Origin: Siphonodentalium dalli
Taxonomy: Eukaryota; Mollusca; Scaphopoda; Gadilida; Siphonodentaliidae
Length of the DNA stretch: 64,000 bases
Direction of reading: 5' to 3'
Assembly: GCA_032622095.1 (NCBI GenBank)
Contig: CP136069.1
Coordinates: forward strand, 32,710,194 to 32,774,193
The notes beneath the pieces were generated by a model. The model did not search any database. It saw only the letters and a program-made list of their open reading frames with translations, and was not told the origin of the DNA. Made by a program: the position numbers and the translations under genes. This document shows, one piece after another, positions 46,647-55,010 of this stretch (positions within the stretch are counted from its first letter, which is position 1; every line of letters starts with the position of its first letter).

Positions 46647-46962
46647 ATGTGAACGAGTGAAATGCGGATCGCATCCTGTTAAACATGGCTGGACTAACTG
46701 TACTGGAATGGCTGTAGGTGATACCTGTTTAGTCTCCTGTCAGAAAGGTTATTATCTGGAACATGGGTTGGATGAGGTCGTTTGTGAGGAGCACGGGAGG
46801 TGGAAGAGTGCCACGCCCGTCCAGTGTGTTCCTGTTGACTGCGGCATGCCTGAAATTCCCAACGCTCAAGCGGAATGTGAGCGGGGCACAACGTTTGGTG
46901 AGAAGTGCATGTTCAAATGCAAGGCGCCAGCTCTGTTAAAAGGAAAAGATACGAAGGTTGAA
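46619..46962 (+). pseudogene. Captured host sushi (CCP) cDNA, antisense to the element
   Basis: A plus-strand frame encodes one full and one partial complement-control (sushi) module. The first holds CERVKCGSHPV, GDTCLVSCQKGYYLEHG and GRWKSATPVQCVPV. The second starts DCGMPEIPNA and has FGEKCMFKCKAP. The cysteine spacing and the G-x-W before the last cysteine are typical. There is no intron between modules, suggesting capture from an mRNA. It lies inside the LTR element in the opposite orientation and joins pol-derived sequence at a TGTAAAGC junction (46963), where a sushi codon pair and pol coincide. Which host gene supplied it is unknown. Confidence 0.85.
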
Positions 46963-49900
46963 TGTAAAGCAGAAACTGGGATTGAACCGCCGCCCCGCGG
47001 GGGACGCTCCCACTGCAAAAGGGCGGAGCCGAAGAGAAAGAAATCTGAGGAAGAAGCGAATGACACAACACCTCTGCCTGCCATTCCAATTCGTGAAATG
47101 GCAGACAGAGGCATTATGTCATTCACCTCCTCCTCAAACCCCCCCCTCCCCAACTCCACCCCCCCGCAGCAGGAACATCCCCCACCAGGCAGCGATTCAA
47201 TCCCAGTTTCTGCTTTACAATATTCGTCCCATGGGATCCTACTCAGCGCATCTGCATTCGAATGTTTTTCACCCTTCCGAAATACTATTTGCATGTTAAA
47301 TTGACTTAATTCGAGGAGCCATCTAGCCAATTGGCCTTGGGGCTCCTTGAAATTCATCAACCACGTAAGACTGCTGTGGTCTGTACGGAGCGTAAAAGGT
47401 TTGCCCAATAAATAATGCTTGTATTGGCGAGTAAAACATACGACAGCTAAAAGTTCCTTACGTGTGGTGCAATAATTCCGCTGTTCCTTTGATAAAGCTA
47501 GACTTCCATAGCAAATAACTTTTTCTTGCCCATTTTGTATCTGAATTAATTCAGCCCCCATACACGTTTGTGAACAATCGGTATCTAGCAGATATGGGTC
47601 GGTTTTATTCGGAAGGGCCAATACTGGTGGGCTCGTTAGAAGTTTCCGAAGGTTTTGCCAGGCAGATTCTTCAGAATCTCCCCATGAAAAAGGTTTTTTC
47701 CTTATAGAATCGTATAAAGGTTTGGCAAGTTCTGCAAAACCTTTAACAAAGTTACGGTGATAGTTAACCAACCCCATAAACCTCTCCACTTCCTTCGCCG
47801 AACGTGGACGTGGCCAATCTTTGACTACTTGAGTTGCACTATCCCCCATTTCTAGCCCGTTTGCACTTATGACTCTTCCAAGGAATTGCACTTCTTTTTG
47901 GAACAGAAGACATTTCCGGGGTTTTAGTTTTAAGCCATATTCTCGAAACCTCAATAAAACTTCTTTTAAATTGTTTATGTGCGAATCTACTCCCTGCCCC
48001 ATAACCAAACAATCGTCTACAAATGCCAAAGTGGTCTTCCAGAGGAGCCCGCGCAACACGAGATTCATTGCCCGACAGTAACTAGCCACCGCGCCCGTCA
48101 GTCCAAAACTTAAACGTTCAAACTCAAAAATCCCGTATTTAGTAATAAACGCAGTCTTAGGTTGGTCTTCCTCTTTGATACGGAGCTGGTAATACGCCTG
48201 GTTGCAGTCCAATTTTGACGCCCATTCGTTGTCAGCTAGGGCCGCTAGACAATCATCGACTAGCGGTAGGGGAAATTGATCTTTTTTGGTTACCGCGTTC
48301 AATTTTCGATAATCTAAGCACCACCGTACCGTATGGTCAGGTTTACGGATAAGAACCGGTACTGAACACCACTCAGACATAGAAGGTTTAATTATTCCGG
48401 CGCCCAAAAGTTTCTTCAAGTGCGACTCCTCCTCCCCCGCAAAGGCTTCCGGGGTCCTACGCATTCTTAATTTAACGGGTGTTGCATCACCAGTAGGAAT
48501 GGTGTGCTCTATAGCCGTAAAATGCCCAAGATCATACTCGTGGGTAGCAAAAATGTCTTGGAATTCTATAAATAAGTCTTTTAATTTCAATTGTTCTGAA
48601 TAATTCAAGTGTACTATTGACCTTTCAAAAAGTTGGGATAAATGTGGGGGCAATGTTGAGATATTTCCATTTTCCACCACAGTTTCATTGACTCGTGGGT
48701 GATTATCGCAAAACCTTTCCGAGGTCTGTGAACTAATCTCAGAAACATGAGAGATTTGACGGTTTTTCCTCAGCGTTACCCAAGACCCGGTAGGATTCAA
48801 AATGCAACAAAGTATTTCAGTGGTCCCTTTACTGTGTAACGAACACCCCACAATTATCTTATCCCCTATAACCGGTTCTACTATAAAATCGTGGGCCATG
48901 GAATTTACTCGACAACTGACCAGCCTACCTGTACGAGGGGGAATCACACATTTATTGGAAATCATTACCGGTTGAATCCTTTCTTCCGGTTTTTTATCAC
49001 TCATCCTTCGGTTAGAAAACAAATGGGAACCTATGTGTACGTCACTCTCCCTCCCGGGGCCTGCCCCAACTATCATACTCTCGCCAAGTTGGTCCTCAGG
49101 CAGTAAAACCGGGAGATCAAAACTTGCAGCCATATTCTCACCAAGTTGGTCCTCCGGCAGCAAGGCCGGGAGATCAAAACTTGCTGTCATATTCTCACCA
49201 AGTTGGTCCTCCGGCGGCAAGGCCGGGAGATCAAAACTGGCAGTCCTACTCTCACCAAGTTGGTCCTCCGGCGGCGAAGTCGGAAGCTCAAAACTTGCAG
49301 TCATACTCTCGCCAAGTTGGTCCTCCGGCGGCAAGGCCGGAAGATCAAAACTCTCAGTCATACTTTTACCAAAAAGATGAGGACACTTCCTATTGACTGT
49401 ACCAATTCCCACCAGTCCAAATGTACACAAGGGACTACCACAAGATATAGGAATGAGTTCGTTATTGAGGTGGAGTTCATCATTTAAGAGATCTAAGGTC
49501 ATACAATGTTTTTTCATGAAATCATACCCTAAGAGCATTTGATCATAAATGGGTGCTACATAGAAATTCTCCTGGAAGGTTTGGGTTCCTAATTTAATCT
49601 CTACTGGCCCTACATATAACCCTCCCATACCAGAATTCCTGGCGGCTAACTTCAAGTTCACATGATTTATAATTGGCGGTGTTATAGTAAAACCTTCAAA
49701 AATCTTATCGGAAATTATGGAGACTTCTGCGGCTGAATCTATTACCGATTCCACTTCCATACCATTTAGAAATACATTCACCATCGCCAACGGTCTTTGA
49801 ACCTTATGAATCCCAACTTCCGGATCGGCTGGTAAAGAGTTGCTGAGAATGTTAGGTAGAGTTTTTCCCTCTAAATCTCCCAGCAACCCTTGACAGGCCT

Positions 49901-50261
49901 GGTCCCTCAAAAGTGTTTGGGCTGTGATAAAGTTTGAGACTGCCATCGAGTCCTTTAAACCATTGAGTACCAAACCCTCTCGCGCCGTAAACTCTGATGT
50001 TAAATCAATCAAAATTCCCTCCGATACTGAAATAACCTCGGGTATTGTATCACTTGAGAAATTTATCAAATCGTCAGGTATTGATTTAACTATTGAATCC
50101 ATTAAGTTGTCGGGTATTGGGTTAACTTTATTGGATACCCGGCTGATATTATTGAGAGGAAATGGCTCCCCTTTAACGGACAATTCATTTACATGTACAT
50201 CTGTGTAATCAATATTTACATTTATTAGCTCACTCTTACCAACTTCCTTGAGACCATCCAC
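46866..50261 (-). CDS. pol: Pol: protease, reverse transcriptase, RNase H (C-terminus broken)
   Basis: The frame is open from about 50357, overlapping gag by ~80 nt in the -1 frame; there is no early ATG, so frameshifting is likely. Numbering from 50261: retropepsin with VESVIDSAAEVSII (D175) and LLGYDFM (~245); a linker with five 20-residue repeats (~295-395); RT with KLDCNQAYYQL and the active site AFVDDCLVMG (FVDD at 747-750, F for the usual Y); connection (FMGLVNYHRNFV); RNase H from TDCSQT (~892) to the DALSR segment near 1005. After ~1010 the frame runs through the duplicated pol segment into antisense insert sequence and stops at 46866, so the last ~120 residues are foreign and integrase is cut off. 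Confidence 0.92.
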   Translation of the reverse strand: MDGLKEVGKSELINVNIDYTDVHVNELSVKGEPFPLNNISRVSNKVNPIPDNLMDSIVKSIPDDLINFSSDTIPEVISVSEGILIDLTSEFTAREGLVLNGLKDSMAVSNFITAQTLLRDQACQGLLGDLEGKTLPNILSNSLPADPEVGIHKVQRPLAMVNVFLNGMEVESVIDSAAEVSIISDKIFEGFTITPPIINHVNLKLAARNSGMGGLYVGPVEIKLGTQTFQENFYVAPIYDQMLLGYDFMKKHCMTLDLLNDELHLNNELIPISCGSPLCTFGLVGIGTVNRKCPHLFGKSMTESFDLPALPPEDQLGESMTASFELPTSPPEDQLGESRTASFDLPALPPEDQLGENMTASFDLPALLPEDQLGENMAASFDLPVLLPEDQLGESMIVGAGPGRESDVHIGSHLFSNRRMSDKKPEERIQPVMISNKCVIPPRTGRLVSCRVNSMAHDFIVEPVIGDKIIVGCSLHSKGTTEILCCILNPTGSWVTLRKNRQISHVSEISSQTSERFCDNHPRVNETVVENGNISTLPPHLSQLFERSIVHLNYSEQLKLKDLFIEFQDIFATHEYDLGHFTAIEHTIPTGDATPVKLRMRRTPEAFAGEEESHLKKLLGAGIIKPSMSEWCSVPVLIRKPDHTVRWCLDYRKLNAVTKKDQFPLPLVDDCLAALADNEWASKLDCNQAYYQLRIKEEDQPKTAFITKYGIFEFERLSFGLTGAVASYCRAMNLVLRGLLWKTTLAFVDDCLVMGQGVDSHINNLKEVLLRFREYGLKLKPRKCLLFQKEVQFLGRVISANGLEMGDSATQVVKDWPRPRSAKEVERFMGLVNYHRNFVKGFAELAKPLYDSIRKKPFSWGDSEESAWQNLRKLLTSPPVLALPNKTDPYLLDTDCSQTCMGAELIQIQNGQEKVICYGSLALSKEQRNYCTTRKELLAVVCFTRQYKHYLLGKPFTLRTDHSSLTWLMNFKEPQGQLARWLLELSQFNMQIVFRKGEKHSNADALSRIPWDEYCKAETGIESLPGGGCSCCGGVELGRGGFEEEVNDIMPLSAISRIGMAGRGVVSFASSSDFFLFGSALLQWERPPRGGGSIPVSALHSTFVSFPFNRAGALHLNMHFSPNVVPRSHSA
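46963..47232. repeat. Hairpin of duplicated pol sequence with A-to-G-edited arms
   Basis: 46963-47085 is an inverted copy and 47086-47232 a same-orientation copy of the pol segment whose third copy lies at 46460-46618. They turn over a short loop near 47086-47095. Relative to the third copy, the left arm has 16 T-to-C and the right arm 16 T-to-C (plus-strand reading), plus one transversion at 47186. At each changed site the other arm keeps the third copy's state, so polarity is clear. On the element (minus) strand all 32 are A-to-G. Edits fall at 46987-47077 and 47112-47170; the loop is untouched. Confidence 0.9.
49080..49379 (-). repeat. Five 60-bp tandem repeats inside pol
   Basis: CACCAAGTTGGTCCTCCGGC begins each 60-bp unit. 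The encoded 20-residue unit is of the form SFDLPALPPEDQLGE(S/N)MTA. Length is a multiple of three, so the frame is kept. It lies between protease and RT and looks like a flexible linker that expanded. Confidence 0.92.
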
Positions 50262-50275
50262 AAATGGAGCCGGAA

Positions 50276-53200
50276 TCAGGCCTCTTGACCCGACTCTCTG
50301 AAGTTTGACATGCCCATTTTGTTTCCGGTTTCCGCATTTTCCGGAGGTGCTGAACGATTAAAGGGCTTGCCACTGGGACAATTTCGAGCGTAATGGCCCC
50401 TACCCCCACAAGAAAAACAGGTAAACCTCCCTCCATTTTCCTTACTAAACCGGTTAGGCCTCTGATCATTTCCGCGCCCCCTTCCACGACCTACTCCGGG
50501 TTGAAGGTTAGATATTTGACGCATCAAAACTCCGTAGCCATCCTCAGTATTGGAGGCTTGCGACTTAACTTCTACTCTCGATACTCCCGGAGAATATTCC
50601 CTTTCAAATGCCCCAACACTTCGTACTTCCCTTTTTCTTCCCAGGGCTTGAGTGGCTTGAATGTATTTCACCTTTTTTACTGCATCTTCTATGTTTGGTA
50701 GTTGGAGCCCGTTAGTATAATCCCCAGAATTCCGATCGTAAAGCCCTTGACAAAATCTGGCCACAGCTTGTCCCATTATAATATTTTCCGGTGACCCTTT
50801 CCATACTTTAGAAGCCTTCATAAGAACCCGATCTGCCCACTCCTGTAGGAGTTCATCTCTATTTTGGGTCATACTCAAGAATTGGGCGCTTAGAGTTTCG
50901 GGCGGTTGTTGGGCCCCATAATGAACCACCAATTTGTCCATCACGGCTTGGAAACCCAAATCCGGATGATTTTCGGAAAGAAAAGCGTAGTAGTCAAGAA
51001 CCTTTCCCTCCAAGCTTAAACATAAGGCCGTTAATTTCTCAACTGCAGTCAATTGATGTAAAACAGCGAAGCTTTCAAACTTAGCCCGAAAACATTCAAA
51101 GCTATTGCGGCCATCAAATTTCAATCCATGAGGGAGATTGGGAAACTTATGTCTTCGATCCCTTTCCTGAACATGGTCCCGATCATTCCCATTAAAGTGA
51201 GGCGGAGGATCTCTCCAGTCATTGTTCCCATGTCGCCCATGTGCATAGCGTTCACCTTTATCATTTCGACGGACAAGGAATTCATCGCGGTCTCTTAAAT
51301 CGTACTCGGGTCGAGGATTAGGCTTATCCCTACACCCTTGAGGGTGATATAACATTTCCGGGCTAACCTCCCGACTGTGTCGGCGCATTTCATTTCTGTT
51401 TGAACATTCACGACGAATCGGTCTGGGGCTTTTATCCCCATGCTGGTGCGGAGAATAGCATCTGTCCGCGCGCTCCCGTCGGTATGGTTCTAAACTACTA
51501 GCACTAGTCTGTTCAGCCGACAAATCCGGATAAAAACCATGCCTATGCGCGGAATGACGTTTGTCCCTACTCTGTTGGCGCATATCGGGTCTATAATCAC
51601 CGTGTCCACTTGGGGAACCCTGTCTATCATCGCGTTCTATGTGGCGCGGTTCTGGAACACCAGTAGAGTAATGCCCCCTGCGCGGAGAATCCCGGCGACA
51701 TTCTATCTCGCCTCGATGGGATTCCGGACTCAAATATTCTCGTCTGCCCGACGAATATGGTCGGTTGTCAGGTTCTAAACGGCGTGATTCTGACTGTATA
51801 GAGTGTCGTCTGTGCGGTGAACCACGACTGACGGCTAATTTGTTTGGTCGCGATTCAGGACTCTCTTTACGTTTTAGTGGAGAATGCTGCGAGTCAACAT
51901 ATTTGATACGTCGCGGCGATACAAGTCTGTCTGCGCGCTCCATGCTTGGTTCCGAGTGGCGATGTCGCCTGCGTGGTGAATGAACCTTGTGTCGCGATTG
52001 GTGATTATCTCTACTTCGTTGCGTAGAATAATGCGTGTCAACATACTCTGTATGCCGCGGAGAAGCAAGTTTGTCTATGCGCGACTGTAGACGACTCATG
52101 GTTCGACTATGTGAGGCGTCTTGTGAAACTACCTTGCGTTTGGCTACCACATTCTTAAACGGAGAATGGTCACTCCCCCCTTCTGAAAGTGAGAGTTTCC
52201 GGTTATCATGCCTGCCTGCAACTGTAATATCATGCAGCCTATTCTCCACCCCCAAAAGATCAGGAATATCCCTACTCCTGTGAGAAGGCTTAGACAGGCC
52301 CCGTATAGGCCTAACCGATTTATCCACATCGCGGTTTCGTAGATGCTGGGTCGGAGAACATGCATGAGGACTGACCATTTTAAGAGTCAACTTCGGATGT
52401 TGAGGTGAGTTTGGTGAATTTGTACAGACTCGTTGAAACTCCGGTGTGGCCCCCTGAGATGTACGACGAGGGTCCACATATAATTGCATTTGTGATAATT
52501 GGTGACTTAAATAATTGACATACTTATGTTGATGCTCTAACCGCTCAATTGTGTCATCCCTGTTAAAAGTCGAACCATGATTGTAGGACGCTAACCGACT
52601 ATGAGAGGCCGTTGATACATTCGACCCTGACCGGCTAAGGTCCGAGTCCGAAAAGGAATCGCGGGGGCTCCCCTTACATGGAGTCGGTGCCTTCGCCAAT
52701 AAATTAGAGGATTTGATATCAAAATTGATCAGCGAACCTGTCAGCGATGTTTTAGCAGTGGAGGTTAATTTATGTAAACCCGATCGGTCCGGTTTCGGAC
52801 TGGAAGAAGCAGGAATGGAACCCTCAAAACTGATAGCAGGGGGCTGAGATGTGGAAATTTCTCCCTGTCGTTGAATGTCAGCATCGCGTTCAACTGACTG
52901 GTCCATCCCCAGGTCCGAAACCGAAGATTTTGATTTGCCCTCATCATCGGTACCTAACCGCGCTCTCACCCCATGTAATTCCCTCTCCCTACCCTTATGA
53001 AAATGGGTATGCTCCTGTGGAAAAGGGTCGGTTGCCGGAGGGGTAGGCGGTCCCTCAAAATCTCCCCGAACAGCCGGATTGCGATCAAACTCCTCAACCA
53101 ACTTCTCGAGACGTTCAAGCGTTTCTTGGTCGCACAAGCGGGGGGCGCTGGACTCCATACCCGCAAAAATACGAAAATCGATAAGCGGCAACAATTTATC

Positions 53201-53350
53201 GATCGAAGTTGCTAAAGGCAACTTGTGCAAAATTTCCGGGAGTAAATTCCCATATACATGCCTGTTATACAAAAGTATATCCGCACGTTTTCGCCCGATG
53301 CCCGGCAAAGAAAAAAGCTCTCGATACGAGCAAAAATTTATGGCTAACAT
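50276..53350 (-). CDS. gag: Gag with N-terminal HhH motif, RS-like region and CCHC knuckle
   Basis: A 1024-residue ORF from ATG 53350, long for a gypsy Gag. Residues ~8-40 (SYRELFSLPGIGRKRADILL) read as a helix-hairpin-helix of the ComEA type, a nucleic-acid-binding motif not usual in Gag. Residues ~300-720 are rich in Arg, Ser, His and Pro (many SPRR, RHS and SRD phrases). Residues ~735-880 are a retrotransposon capsid domain (LKFDGRNSFECFRAKFESF ... LQEWADRVL). CFSCGGRGHYARNC (~977-990) is the zinc knuckle. It ends TGA at 50276-50278, overlapping the -1 pol frame. No canonical X-XXY-YYZ slippery heptamer was found in the overlap. Confidence 0.9.
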   Translation of the reverse strand: MLAINFCSYRELFSLPGIGRKRADILLYNRHVYGNLLPEILHKLPLATSIDKLLPLIDFRIFAGMESSAPRLCDQETLERLEKLVEEFDRNPAVRGDFEGPPTPPATDPFPQEHTHFHKGRERELHGVRARLGTDDEGKSKSSVSDLGMDQSVERDADIQRQGEISTSQPPAISFEGSIPASSSPKPDRSGLHKLTSTAKTSLTGSLINFDIKSSNLLAKAPTPCKGSPRDSFSDSDLSRSGSNVSTASHSRLASYNHGSTFNRDDTIERLEHQHKYVNYLSHQLSQMQLYVDPRRTSQGATPEFQRVCTNSPNSPQHPKLTLKMVSPHACSPTQHLRNRDVDKSVRPIRGLSKPSHRSRDIPDLLGVENRLHDITVAGRHDNRKLSLSEGGSDHSPFKNVVAKRKVVSQDASHSRTMSRLQSRIDKLASPRHTEYVDTHYSTQRSRDNHQSRHKVHSPRRRHRHSEPSMERADRLVSPRRIKYVDSQHSPLKRKESPESRPNKLAVSRGSPHRRHSIQSESRRLEPDNRPYSSGRREYLSPESHRGEIECRRDSPRRGHYSTGVPEPRHIERDDRQGSPSGHGDYRPDMRQQSRDKRHSAHRHGFYPDLSAEQTSASSLEPYRRERADRCYSPHQHGDKSPRPIRRECSNRNEMRRHSREVSPEMLYHPQGCRDKPNPRPEYDLRDRDEFLVRRNDKGERYAHGRHGNNDWRDPPPHFNGNDRDHVQERDRRHKFPNLPHGLKFDGRNSFECFRAKFESFAVLHQLTAVEKLTALCLSLEGKVLDYYAFLSENHPDLGFQAVMDKLVVHYGAQQPPETLSAQFLSMTQNRDELLQEWADRVLMKASKVWKGSPENIIMGQAVARFCQGLYDRNSGDYTNGLQLPNIEDAVKKVKYIQATQALGRKREVRSVGAFEREYSPGVSRVEVKSQASNTEDGYGVLMRQISNLQPGVGRGRGRGNDQRPNRFSKENGGRFTCFSCGGRGHYARNCPSGKPFNRSAPPENAETGNKMGMSNFRESGQEA

Positions 53351-54047
53351 GAAAATGAGGAAATCTCAAAACACAATAGTGTCAATAAAGTCCAGATGAA
53401 TACACAATAGTGTCAAGAACAACCCCCAAAAAATGGCAGCCCGTGAGACGTCGGTCTATAGGACTTGTAACAAAATAAAGGGAAGAAAACTTCAGCAAGT
53501 TACAATTCTGACAGCTACACTGTCACCGAGACTGAGATTATTCCATCGTGCACCAGCGTGCACTGGCTCAAGGGAGACAGAAAAAGCAATAACATGATAT
53601 ACCCATAGCCGGAGACAAATGTGTCTAGTGCTAATACCTGAATAGAGGCATATATATCGCAAAGAATCTTTAAAATGCCCTTGAATCTTCAAATTAGACA
53701 AAAAATATCCACCTGAGCAACATGAGGTCACGTGACCAAAACATCCGTTTCTGGGAAAAGAAACAGGAAAATATAAACAAAAGCACGTGGAGCTATACCC
53801 CGTGTCGCCCACCGCCAAACCACGTGTCCCAGACACTTCGACAAAACACGGAAAGAAGCAGTCTTAATATACGCCAATTCCGACAAAATACGGAATGAAA
53901 AAGTATCTATAGGCGCCCATTCCAACCAAGGTGGCAAGTGAGAATAACAAAAAATACCCGAAAAAAGTTAGAGCCGAGTGGAATCCCCAACTTTCCCGTT
54001 GCCGATAGAATTGAATTACAACGTCAAAACACCACGACAAAGCCAAT
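53351..54047 (-). other. 5' untranslated leader of the young gypsy element
   Basis: About 700 nt between primer site and gag ATG. It has only short frames and no domain. Such leaders normally carry packaging signals, but none can be identified by eye. Confidence 0.7.
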
Positions 54048-54060
54048 ATCCTCGTCGCCA
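54048..54060 (-). other. Primer binding site, tRNA-Ser(GCU)-like
   Basis: In element orientation TGGCGACGAGGAT, complementary to the 3' end of tRNA-Ser(GCU), ATCCTCGTCG plus CCA, over 13 nt. One base (54061) separates it from the 5' LTR. tRNA identity is from memory of metazoan tRNA-Ser(GCU) acceptor sequences. Confidence 0.85.
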
Positions 54061-54061
54061 A

Positions 54062-54339
54062 TGTGTTATCTTTTGGGTTATGGCAAAGATAAGGTTATTT
54101 ATATAAGGTTCTCACCTGTTTTACTCTCCTAGTCCTTCCAGCTATATACTTTCCTGGCGTGCTTTACCGATGGCGGTCCCGATTTAAGAGATCGCACACT
54201 TCCTTTTTAGCTCCGCCCTTCTCTCTCCTCTTTCTCCCTTGTTACCCAATCACAGACCAGTTAGAGTTCAGATGCCAAAGGTTACAGCTATTGGTTTCTT
54301 AAGGGCCAGAGGTCATAGTTCACATTGACATATTCTACA
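54062..54339 (-). promoter_or_regulatory. 5' LTR and promoter of the young gypsy element
   Basis: 278 bp, apparently identical to 42072-42349. In element orientation it has a CCAAT motif (54290-54294), a second, inverted CCAAT box (54246-54250), a GGGCGG GC-box (about 54212-54218) and a TATA box TTATATAAATAA (about 54095-54106). Transcription should start some 25-30 nt after the TATA box, which would leave a very short R-U5. Start site and polyadenylation site are not determined. Confidence 0.85.
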
Positions 54340-54343
54340 ACAC

Positions 54344-55010
54344 CATCATCATCATCTTCGTCGTTCTCATTATTGTCATCATCGCCATTATCAACGTCGC
54401 TTCATCACGCATGCTATCTCTCATTCAATCTTGTTGAGCCCTATTTTAAGCAGGTTTCCAAGACATATCTGAATTTCGGGATTATGAGAAGCAAGTAATG
54501 TATAAAATTTCCATGTAGAAGGTTCTTCTCAGTAATATCGCGGTGTATTATCGCCTTGCCCTTTCGGGGGATTTGCAGATGGATGCAAGATGATACTCAT
54601 CATTTGCGTCTGTACGACCACATATCGAACAATACTTAGTCCACTTCCCTATGTTGCCTCATCTGCTAGTTTCAACGCCTAGTCTATGAGTAACTGTCCT
54701 TATTCGCATAACATATTTTGGCAATTCACGAAGTATAGATTCGAAAAGTAGGTTTCGCAACCAAATTTTCTTTTAATTTTTTTATAAAACTGACCTCGTG
54801 AAGAGCAACCGATGTCATACCACCATTTCTGAATGAATTGGTCTTTGAATATGTCCTTGATATTATTTATATCAGAACCTGTCAGAACCGGAAATTGTCT
54901 GGGCACTCCATATATGATTTTGACCGGACGAGTCAATTAGTCCCTGAACACAAGATAACCAAGTCAAACGCTTATTAGCTTTTCACGAACCATTGAGTTT
55001 TATGACAAAT
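54344..55010. other. No recognisable gene
   Basis: Starts with the (ATC)n continuation of the insertion site (54341-54400). A short minus-strand frame at 54700-54936 has no known domain. A G-run is at 55015-55028. Confidence 0.5.

Larger units (their letters stand above)
42068..54343 (-). mobile_element. Young Ty3/gypsy LTR retrotransposon with a TatD/KptA-like ORF4
   Basis: A complete 12.27-kb element on the minus strand with 4-bp target duplication ACAC (42068-42071 and 54340-54343). LTRs are 42072-42349 and 54062-54339. Reading right to left it has LTR, tRNA-Ser primer site, leader, Gag, Pol (protease, RT, RNase H), integrase with PHD finger, ORF4, polypurine tract and LTR. The order RT-RNase H-integrase makes it Ty3/gypsy rather than copia. 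I read both LTRs as identical, so insertion is recent. A 626-bp host/pol insertion at about 46619-47244 breaks pol. It landed in a CAA/ATC simple repeat. Confidence 0.95.

Noticed and set aside
46636-47304. A single 222-residue plus-strand secreted sushi protein gene
   Set aside because: Only the first ~110 residues are sushi modules; the rest is inverted pol sequence and hairpin. There is no signal peptide or promoter, so it is a captured fragment and not a gene.
49033-49487. Plus-strand ORFs of 90-115 codons with repeated peptide units
   Set aside because: They are antisense readings of the in-frame 60-bp repeat in pol.
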